Below are positions 56,721 to 64,000 of a stretch of DNA of 64,000 bases, piece after piece; the first letter of the stretch is position 1, and every line of letters starts with the position of its first letter. The notes beneath the pieces were generated by a model. It was not told the DNA's origin and did not search any database. It saw only the letters and a list, made by a program, of their open reading frames with translations. This DNA comes from Bombyx mori (taxonomy: Eukaryota > Arthropoda > Insecta > Lepidoptera > Bombycidae). The position numbers and the translations under genes were made by a program. The stretch is from positions 5,891,501-5,955,500 of the forward strand of contig NC_085112.1 of assembly GCF_030269925.1 (NCBI RefSeq), in the 5' to 3' direction.

Positions 56721-57504
56721 CGACTTCAAAGAATATGAATTAAGTAGACACTGTTTTAATCATCATGATCTATGTTAGATTTAGATGTTGTTATTAGAAA
56801 CAGACGAAAATAAAAACTTCATAGAAAGTCAAATAACATCAACTACAACAAAACGAAGACAAAACATCTTGAATTTAAAAATTGCGCGTATGAAATATAT
56901 TAGGTAACTGCTATTTTGGATCTAGTTTGAACAAATTAAATAGCATCGTGTATCTATTTCTGTGACAATGCCGGTCTGTCTACAACTCTACACAATGTAG
57001 ATGACGTAATCGCAGGCGCCTCGGTAAAATACGTTTAATTAGCAGTCGCAATAGACAACGCCATGTACGTGACCGATAGCCTGCCGATAACGATCGGAAA
57101 TCTAAATCTAAAACCGCGTACCTACCGCAGCCTAACAATATATCAATCGAGTAGATCTTATCGACATCAATTTGGTCGATATACGAATACACAGATTGTA
57201 GTGCAGCACCTGACTTTAATGAACTTTAAGTTTTGTTTTAAAAGGGCTGGTTAAGATTAAGTTTCAATCACAAAGTGATTTTAATAATCGTTATATTTGT
57301 CCTTTTTGTTTCAAGGGGTCGGTATTTTTGATGTTTCAAACGTTGTGTCCTTAAATATGTTTGACTGTTTTAGTATTGGAGCGGCATCGGTTTAGGCAAT
57401 TATTTCGATCCTTTTATTCTTCAGCATGGGTGGTCGTTCCATGTTAATTGCTGATTATTATTATCATTAATGTCTATTAAGATTTTTATTAAACTGTTTG
57501 TTAG
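56721..57504. other. No gene seen
   Basis: 57000-57180 is somewhat GC-richer, with ORFs on both strands (70 and 63 codons) that carry no recognisable domain. Confidence 0.4.
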
Positions 57505-57560
57505 AGTCCATAGACATCACAACGCGAATGCCGCCATCCAGATATTATGAAATAAGATCC
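57505..57560 (-). mobile_element. Bm1 scrap
   Basis: AGTCCATAGACATCACAACG and ATGCCGCCATCCAGATA correspond to the antisense Bm1 3' region. About 55 bp. Confidence 0.45.
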
Positions 57561-57654
57561 TAAATTTGCCTTGCTTGGAGATTGTCCGCGTTTCGAAGTG
57601 GAATGCAAAGCTACCCGTGTATATAGCGCAATTCGCCCCATTAGCGACATACAT

Positions 57655-57775
57655 CATACATACATACATACATAGTTTTAATTTTTTAGTGGCAACGGAC
57701 CGGCCTCACTGGATTGAAGAGGTCTATGTTCAGCAGTGTACAGCTATAGACTATAATGATGATGATGATGATATA
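57655..57775 (+). mobile_element. LINE 3' tail ending in a GAT repeat
   Basis: A short CATA array (57657-57675), then ACGGACCGGCCTCACTGGAT and GAAGAGGTCTATGTTCAGCA (frame: DRPHWIEEVYVQQC.AI), and a GATGATGATGATGAT array. This is a common moth LINE terminus; the antisense relative is at 5.4 kb. Confidence 0.6.
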
Positions 57776-57959
57776 AATTTAATTGTACGACTTCGTTTCT
57801 CTACTTCGGAAGTCATTCATGAATTATTTATTTTTAATAATTTATTAACTGTCACAGGATTTATAAAACAATTACCTCAGAAGTCTTATCCATTAAGCGA
57901 CGGATGCTTTCAATAGCCAACTTTATTAATTTTATGTCAATTACGTATCAATTACTTAT

Positions 57960-58212
57960 ATGAAAGATTTCCACGATGAAGGAATAATACCGTGCAATAA
58001 AAATAAAATCTGCAAAAAAAAGTAATTTGCATGCCTTAGAGCTTGAAGGGTGGTGGAGCCGTCATACTATGGACTGAGTTACAATGCGACTTAGAACTCA
58101 TGTCTCAAAGTGAGTGGCAACATTTACATTGTTAATATCTATGGATTGCGGTAAACACTTATCAACAGGTGGGCCGTGATCTCTATTAACTAGCTAAGCA
58201 AAAATAAAAGTT
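57960..58212 (+). mobile_element. Diverged Bm1 SINE with internal deletion
   Basis: TTCCACGATGAAGGAATAAT and AATAAAAATAAAATCTGCAA (middle section) pass directly to GAGCTTGAAGGGTGGTGGAG, with the GGACCTCTTGTGAG segment missing. It continues to CAACAGGTGGGCCGTGATCT and an A-rich end. Confidence 0.8.
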
Positions 58213-59065
58213 AACAAATCAATTATGAATTCACTCAATATATCCAAAAACTTTACGAACTAAACCGAATTATAAGTAATTTGGGTACACGAACTCTGAG
58301 ACACATGCGGACATGACGCATGAGGAATTGTTATTCAGCCCTCATGCAAACGAAAAAAAAAAACGATTGGCATTCAACTCGTGAACTCGAGGAAGAGGCA
58401 TGATTGACAGCACATTAGGAAGGTAAAGTCTGTAGGTACTTTTGGTACCGGTGATCGTTGTCATGTCTTTTACACTGTACAAGGAATATTGATCAGCGCA
58501 TGAAACAAGATAACATCAATGGCATCAATGGCGTAATTTGGCTGAACGCATAATGCTGACCAAAACAAAACAAAGTTAAGAGTGAAGTTAGTCTTGCAGA
58601 GATTTTGTTAGACGTTAGAAGTTTCTTTGTAAGTTTGCTTGGACACACGGACTTCTAAACAATTCATCCGATCATGATGCAATAAGTGTAGTTGGTGTTT
58701 CCGAAAAAGATAGTAATAGTACTATGGACGAAGACAAAAGGCACGCGTGTAGTTTTAATAAATGGCTATGTTTCATTCCTTTAGCGACACTCACGGCGAA
58801 GCGTGACCGGATTCACTAGTGTCAAAAAACGCATGGAACGCTTATATAATCTTTGAATTTAATTTATTTTCACAGCTAGCACTGACTGGTGAGGAGTACC
58901 TACTAAACATCGACACCATGAACTTTTCGATCATAACCATAGTGACTAATTCTGGCGTGAAGCAAGCAAGTGTAGACAAAAATGCAGTTTATACTTTGAT
59001 CTCATAACATCATGGCAGGAAGATCTTTTCAACTTTGCCAGAATGGTTGGAGTCTATCAGTATCT
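58213..59065. other. No gene seen
   Basis: Mixed composition. The 62-codon ORF at 58819-59007 has no domain. Confidence 0.45.
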
Positions 59066-59075
59066 GCTCCGATGG
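59066..59075 (+). repeat. Target-site duplication of the second J1 copy, left
   Basis: GCTCCGATGG, repeated exactly at 61662-61671 after the poly(A). Confidence 0.9.
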
Positions 59076-59076
59076 T

Positions 59077-59190
59077 CATTCTCGCTCACGACTCGGTCGT
59101 GTGCGGACGTGCTTTCCGATCCGTTGCTCGCTTGTGATCTACGTCTCGGAACTCATAGTTGTGCGCGACAGTGTAGTGACCGTGAATACC
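59077..59190 (+). promoter_or_regulatory. Single J1 5' monomer
   Basis: It corresponds to the outermost monomer of the 24.6-kb copy, with the palindrome-like ACGACTCGGTCGTG at its start and GTGACCGTGAATACC at its end. Likely promoter of the element. Confidence 0.65.
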
Positions 59191-59468
59191 CCATACCAAC
59201 TGTCTTTTTCAAGGCAAAAAGGATCGCTACGATCAGGCTTTCTGTGGCACTCTCACAGGCTAGCGATCTTCCCAAACCCTCTCTTACCCCCGCTGACTGC
59301 CGTTTTCACGGCATAGGCACTCCCCCCCCCTGCTCCTTGCTGTCTTTACAGCACAGGGGGGTTCTCCCGAACTAGGGGACTCGCCTTTCGGCGAGTTGAA
59401 CAAAAGTCCCCCCCCGCACAAACAAACCGAACAAAAGGCCGCCCCCCCCGGGCGAAAATCACGTGAAG

Positions 59469-59571
59469 ATGGACGAAAAAATTTTCATCGACTTCATTCG
59501 GGAAAAATATCCGTCAATCGTGCCCGAATTCGAAGCCTATAGGGCCTCATTTGGTAATAATTCTCCCCCCC
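59469..59571 (+). pseudogene. Start of J1 ORF1 in the deleted copy, frameshifted
   Basis: The ATG at 59469 begins MDEKIFIDFIREKYPSIVPE, the counterpart of MEQEDVSDIVGFLRDRYPSI in the other copy, and runs to NNSPP. A run of seven Cs at 59565-59571 then throws the frame. With six Cs it would continue into the 59551-61470 frame (ASLAAVAKH). The N-terminus differs from the 24.6-kb copy more than the rest does, so the two may be different subfamilies. Confidence 0.8.
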
Positions 59572-61470
59572 GCATCTCTCGCCGCCGTCGCCAAACATGC
59601 CTCGCAGGCATGCCTCGCGTGCCCCGCCGCCGGTCCGTGTTCAAGCGCACGTACGCACGCCGCCGCCGTAGCGTCTAACGCCCCCGCCCCCGCTACCCCC
59701 GCGCCCGCGTCAATCACGTCAGTTTCGTCCGTCGCGACCTCAATAGCGTCTAGTTTAGGTTCCGATACCGAATCGGAGATGGACTTCGAGTCCACGACTA
59801 GCCCTCAACCCGGAACCTCGGATGGGTTCCAAACTGTAACGCGCGGTAAAAAGCGTACTCGCGCCGTGGAGTCCCGGAGCTCCATGACGAAGCAAACCAA
59901 GTCTGCGACCGCCTCCCGACCGCAGGTAGTCGTGACGCCGGAGTCGGACTCCGCCCGCCGCGTAACCCCACCGCCGCGCCCAAAAACCGCGCCCGCGCCT
60001 AAAACAGTTGTCCCGCCCCCGCTGATACTCCAGGAGAAGTCAGCGTGGAATCGCGTATCACAGGCCCTTCAGGCCAACAAAATTAATTATACCCATGCGC
60101 GTAACGTCGCGCATGGGATTCAGATTAAGGTCGCAACGCCGGGCGACCATAGGGCCCTCTCTGCTTACCTCCGAAAGGAGAACATAGGTTATCACACCTA
60201 TGCTCTTCAGGAGGACCGCGAACTCCGCGTAGTGATACGCGGAGTCCCCAAGGAACTCGACATAGACTACGTAAAGGAGGATCTGATCGGTCAGTCCCTC
60301 CCAATAGTTAGTGTGCACCGGATGCACAGCGGACGCGGCAGACAACCGTACAATATGATTCTCGTCGCGCTAGAATCAACCCCGGAGGCAAAGAAAAGAA
60401 TCTCATGTCTCAAAACGATATGCGGCCTCTCCGGGGTCACCATCGAAGCCCCCCATAAACGTGGTACTCCCGGGCAGTGCCACAGGTGCCAGCTCTATGG
60501 CCACTCAGCGCGAAATTGCCACGCGCGCCCCCGCTGCGTGAAATGCCTCGGCGATCACGCAACCACAGAATGTTCGCGTGTTAGGGAAACCGCGACGGAA
60601 CCCCCAAGCTGTGTCCTATGCCTTAAGCAAGGGCACCCGGCAAACTACCGCGGATGTCCTAGGGCTCCGCGTAAACGCCCGAACCACCCCGCCTCCCGAA
60701 CCGTCGACCCAAAGACTTCGGCGCCTTCAGTGCCGAAACCAGCCTTCGTACCGGCTGCGGTTCCCACCGTCTCGGCGTGGAAAAAACCGCTGCCGTATAC
60801 GAATAGGCGCGCAAACACCTCCGCCGTTAGCCCCGTCACTCTCTTTAGCCAGCCTATACCGTGGGCCTCGCAGGTCAAATACCTAGGCGTCACCCTCGAC
60901 AGAGGGATGACATTCCGTCCCCATATTAAAACGGTACGCGACCGTGCCGCCTTCATATTAGGACGTCTCTACCCTATGCTTTGCAAGCGAAGCAAACTGT
61001 CCCTCCGTAATAAGGTAACTCTCTACAAAACTTGCATACGCCCCGTTATGACGTATGCAAGCGTAGTGTTCGCTCACGCAGCCCGCACCAACTTGAAGCC
61101 CCTTCAGGTTATTCAATCCCGATTCTGCAGGATAGCCGTCGGAGCACCATGGTTCCTGAGGAACGTGGATCTCCAAGATGACCTGGAGCTCGACTCTGTC
61201 AGTAAGTATCTACAGTCGGCATCATTGCGCCATTTCGAAAAGGCGGCACGACATGAGAACCCTCTTGTCGTGGCCGCTGGAAACTACATACCCGATCCTG
61301 TAGACCGAATGGTAAACAGTCGACGTCGCCCAAAGCACGTCATTACGGATCCTCCCGATCCATTAACGGTGCTTTTAGGCACCACAAGCACCGGTCACCG
61401 TCCTCGTCGAACCCGTCGCTTGCGACGAAGGGCTCGACGAGCGAATGAACCCCTAGACACAGCCCACTGA
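59551..61470 (+). CDS. In-frame fusion of J1 ORF1 with the ORF2 C-terminus
   Basis: A 639-codon frame with a nominal (GTG-type, not convincing) start, whose true start would be at 59469 if the C-run frameshift were absent. Residues 1-160 are Ala/Pro/Ser-rich with the acidic TESEMDFES and basic RGKKRTR patches. Residues about 160-309 are the PRE_C2HC-type domain, and three CCHC knuckles begin at residue 310 (CHRCQLYGHSARNC, CVKCLGDHATTEC, CVLCLKQGHPANYRGC). At about residue 418 the ORF1 sequence ending KKPLPYT passes directly to RRANTSAVSPVTLF from ORF2. ORF2 residues continue through VKYLGVTLD to RRLRRRARRAN, then seven extra residues to the stop. Endonuclease and catalytic RT parts are absent. 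The open frame could simply be chance after a recent deletion. Confidence 0.9.
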   Translation: MVIILPPASLAAVAKHASQACLACPAAGPCSSARTHAAAVASNAPAPATPAPASITSVSSVATSIASSLGSDTESEMDFESTTSPQPGTSDGFQTVTRGKKRTRAVESRSSMTKQTKSATASRPQVVVTPESDSARRVTPPPRPKTAPAPKTVVPPPLILQEKSAWNRVSQALQANKINYTHARNVAHGIQIKVATPGDHRALSAYLRKENIGYHTYALQEDRELRVVIRGVPKELDIDYVKEDLIGQSLPIVSVHRMHSGRGRQPYNMILVALESTPEAKKRISCLKTICGLSGVTIEAPHKRGTPGQCHRCQLYGHSARNCHARPRCVKCLGDHATTECSRVRETATEPPSCVLCLKQGHPANYRGCPRAPRKRPNHPASRTVDPKTSAPSVPKPAFVPAAVPTVSAWKKPLPYTNRRANTSAVSPVTLFSQPIPWASQVKYLGVTLDRGMTFRPHIKTVRDRAAFILGRLYPMLCKRSKLSLRNKVTLYKTCIRPVMTYASVVFAHAARTNLKPLQVIQSRFCRIAVGAPWFLRNVDLQDDLELDSVSKYLQSASLRHFEKAARHENPLVVAAGNYIPDPVDRMVNSRRRPKHVITDPPDPLTVLLGTTSTGHRPRRTRRLRRRARRANEPLDTAH

Positions 61471-61661
61471 GTTTCTCGCCGGATCTTCTCAGTGGGTCGC
61501 GTTTCCGATCCGGTGGTAGATTCTGCGAAGCACTGCTCTTGCTAGGGTCAGTGTTAGCAACTCTCCGGTTTGAGCCCCGTGAGCTCACCTACACACGTTA
61601 GGGTGAAGCTGAAATAGCCTCTCAAGGCTATCAGCATAGGTAGGAAAAAAAAAAAAAAAAA

Positions 61662-61671
61662 GCTCCGATGG
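61662..61671 (+). repeat. Target-site duplication of the second J1 copy, right
   Basis: GCTCCGATGG, identical to 59066-59075. Confidence 0.9.
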
Positions 61672-62200
61672 AGATCTGAGATATCAAGAGTAACTAACTG
61701 CTTGCCAAATGAATCTACTACCGGATCGGAATCGGGACCCTCTGAGAAGATCCAACTAGAGCGAGCTCAGCAAGCAATGAGCTAGGTTTTGTCTTCCCTG
61801 GCAAACCATGGCCCCCCAAAAGCTATCCTGCAGAATCGGAACTAAAGTGGTTAAAGGATGTTTATGTGTATGCGGACCGCATGGGCGAACACCGCACTTA
61901 CATAGATCATAATTGGATGGATGCAAGTTTTGTAAAGTGTCACCTTACTACGACGGAACAGGTTACTTCGTTCGCAAATCACGGGGTATCTTCGAGGTTA
62001 AGGGCGATGTAGGTATAAACTTTATGCGGGGATTGAAAGTCATGGAGCTATTTAGGGTGACTCCCAGATATTTGATCGTCTTGGCCCATGCTATGAACTG
62101 GCCAAAGATAGTGAGGAGTTGAAATTCCTACGTCTTTATCTCGATGGTATTCCAAATAAGAACGGCCGTGCTCTTCTCACGATTAATCTTGATTTCGATG
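61672..62200 (-). pseudogene. Old J1-related LINE relic, ORF2 C-terminus and 3' UTR
   Basis: In antisense it matches J1 words in order: AATCTACTACCGGATCGGAA, GGGCGAACACCGC, TGCAAGTTTTGTAAAGTGTC, ACTCCCAGATATTTGATCGT and ATGAACTGGCCAAAGATAGT, each much diverged from the 24.6-kb copy. Stops and indels break every frame. The second J1 copy inserted at its edge. Confidence 0.7.
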
Positions 62201-63212
62201 CCTTAACGTCTCAAGGTCTGAAAATTTTTCAGTGCGATGTCTAACGGCTCCGGTAATTACTTAACATCTGGGGGCTTTAGCGTAGTTTCAGTCATGCTTA
62301 ATCGAAATAGTTACAACTTAGTTTAGTAGCTTACTAATGTAGTCTATATATCTGTTTCATTGACTATGTAATGAGTAACTAAATGCCTACATAGGAGGCA
62401 TTTGTCTGATTAAGTTCGTTGCGGGACCCAAGATAAATTAGGTTTCTCTCGGGTATACTAAGCCACATCATTCAGTATTTTTGTATGGTCGATGCTGTGA
62501 ACCCTGGCTATGCAGTAAATGGCTTGAAAAATAACTGATAAATAATGTACTTTGTAATGATCTTTGTCAAAATAATCGATCAGACAATATAAAGGGCTTG
62601 AAAATAGAAAGAAAAAAAAACATCACTCGATTGATGTCGATTCAACTTAGCAAATTACGGGTGGTAATATTTCTGTGCAATAACTGTGAATAATCAAGGC
62701 CTGCACCTAAAATGGCATTGCTTTTCAATTTGTTCTAATTCGTGACTTTAAGCTATGAACGTAAGACTCAATTTAAATTATATTTTTACCATTAACAGCA
62801 AATTTACAGTTGTGTGTTTTGTTGTAAAAGCGTAATAATTTATACTCGTCTTTGAGAGTCAATTGTGTAAATCATGCATTTATGACGCCCAGTCAAACCA
62901 ATAAAACAACTGCTGTTTTGTTGTTTGATTTGAATGCAAGCAGGTTAATAATATAAATACCTTTTAACTTTGCAACTTTTTTAAATTTTTTTACCGATAC
63001 AATGAACAAAACTAAGTTGATCTGACGAAGAAGTTTATATTTTTAGAGTAATATAGGGAGATCGCATTCGTGGGGCTAACATAACATACATATATATCTT
63101 AGCTAACACATTGACTAACATGACTATTCTTATTCTTCTTCTTACCCATATACTAGATTTTGTGGGGTTCGGCACAGCGCATTTTTTTTTTAGGATTGAA
63201 AGATTACTTTTG
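62201..63212. other. No gene seen
   Basis: 62205-62275 may be a Bm1 scrap (TGTCTAACGGCTCCGGTAAT, ACTTAACATC). The remainder is AT-rich. Confidence 0.4.
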
Positions 63213-63430
63213 GCCTGGTTGGATTATTGGTTGTTGACAGGTGGGCGAGCAAAGGCTCAGCCAGGAGAGATGGGATTTCCTAACAGCTGCCCGAGTGCCT
63301 CCGAAGGATACCTAACAACTGAAGAGCAGCTGCTTCACGAATAAATCTACTACCGGATCGGAATCGCAACCCGCTGAGAAGATCCGGCGAGAAACTCAGC
63401 TAGCCCTTGCACGTCGAACTCTTCGTCGTC
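63213..63430 (-). mobile_element. LINE 3' UTR of the 'J2' subfamily
   Basis: Shares with 47.2 kb the GGGCGAGCAAAGGCTCAGCC block, a TAACAGCTGCCCGAG-like block and AATCTACTACCGGATCGGAA, in the same order and orientation. Both are preceded by GGTTGGATTA. It ends at the CGTCGAACTCTTCGTCGTC word. 5' truncated. Confidence 0.72.
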
Positions 63431-64000
63431 AACTTTAATTGGGTTATATATTCATATTGCCATGTGATAATGGAAAATACTTTTTCTGTTTCTTCTTTTG
63501 GTTCCTACGTTTTTGTTTCCATGGTTTTCTTTATTAAAACATTTACATTAACATTTAGAATTATAAATACCAAAAAGAAAAAAAGACTCGGGTGTCGTTA
63601 AGTTTATTACAAATTATATGTAATAATATTTTTATATACCTATATTATTTTAATTTACATATATCCATTTCAAACCAGTTTTGTTTGAATGTTCATTAAT
63701 TTTTATTTTTACTAAACGAAACATGATCTAAAGCTGTGTAAAGCTTTTCAGCGTTCTACAATCGACTTTATTCTGATTTTGATTTACTGGAAGAAATCTT
63801 ACATGTGTGTGAAATAAGCTCGCCTTTATACAGCACTAATATTGTTTCTTTTCTGATACATATTTCTCTGTACAATAAAGACAAAATTGACCAGGAATAA
63901 GATAAATTCTAATAAATAATCTAAATCTTAATCTCTCTAAATAATTAAATAGAACACTAAGCGAATGATAGTTGAAGCTAAATTAATTTATAGTTGCTAA
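63431..64000. other. AT-rich DNA, no gene seen
   Basis: The 64-codon ORF at 63407-63601 has no domain. Nothing else was recognised to the window end. Confidence 0.5.

Larger units (their letters stand above)
59077..61661 (+). mobile_element. J1 LINE, internally deleted copy
   Basis: It starts CATTCTCGCTCACGACTCGG, exactly like the 5' end of the 24.6-kb copy, and ends in the same 3' UTR, hairpin (61608-61635) and a 17-A tail. It has one 5' monomer (59077-59190) instead of two. Relative to the full copy it lacks the segment equivalent to 25454-27978 (about 2,525 bp), from the ORF1 C-terminus to the ORF2 region just after the RT active site. A perfect 10-bp duplication flanks it, so it inserted as a complete, deleted unit or was deleted afterwards. 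Confidence 0.93.

Noticed and set aside
59551..61470. The 639-codon fusion as a domesticated host gene
   Set aside because: It retains the complete J1 5' and 3' ends, poly(A) and target duplication and has a frameshift in its N-terminal part. A recent deleted transposon is the better reading.

Overview
The window is AT-rich insect DNA, almost certainly from a silkworm (Bombyx mori or a close relative such as B. mandarina). The main reason is that the tRNA-headed SINE Bm1 occurs about twenty times, on both strands and at all ages, next to lepidopteran-type non-LTR retrotransposon tails. I found no host gene, exon, rRNA or functional tRNA gene that I could support. Every long open reading frame belongs to a transposable element. 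Product and family names come from motif reading only. No database search was possible.

Layout. 0-9 kb: Bm1 copies (a full-length one at 4.73-5.16 kb), a dead mariner-like transposase at 2.2-2.7 kb and short LINE tails in otherwise plain AT-rich DNA. 9.4-11.8 kb: a cluster of LINE fragments and a small TTAA-flanked, piggyBac-like MITE. 14.9-17.7 kb: a Bm1 interrupted by an antisense LINE tail, then a 5'-truncated CR1/Jockey-superfamily LINE with an unbroken 714-codon reverse transcriptase ORF and a 31-nt poly(A). 19.5-20.2 kb and 35.5-35.8 kb: copies of an unnamed AT-rich repeat, one arranged head-to-head. 23-32.3 kb: the densest part, where a full-length Jockey-like LINE ('J1', 5,281 bp, minus strand) sits inside a Bm1 and is bounded by a perfect 10-bp target-site duplication. 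37-47.5 kb: more truncated J1 tails, a second copy of the TTAA MITE family with a small LINE inside it, nested Bm1 copies and an RTE-like ORF fragment. 48.3-50.5 kb: a second dead mariner relative and a 255-bp element with near-perfect inverted ends. 59.1-61.7 kb: a second J1 copy with its own perfect 10-bp duplication, internally deleted so that ORF1 is fused in frame to the C-terminus of ORF2. It is flanked by older relatives of the same LINE.

How the parts relate. J1 supplies its own gag-like ORF1 (three CCHC knuckles) and ORF2 (apurinic endonuclease plus reverse transcriptase). The 24.6-kb copy is disabled by a frameshift immediately after the catalytic FADD motif. The CR1-like LINE and Bm1 share about 95 bp of 3' end, which suggests that LINE is the machinery that copies Bm1. 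Several Bm1 copies have in turn become landing sites for LINEs, giving a readable order of insertions. I do not see a previously undescribed genetic system. The most interesting observations are the J1 5' UTR monomers, the conserved 3' hairpin of J1, the in-frame ORF1-ORF2 fusion, the LINE/SINE shared tail and the small inverted-repeat elements.
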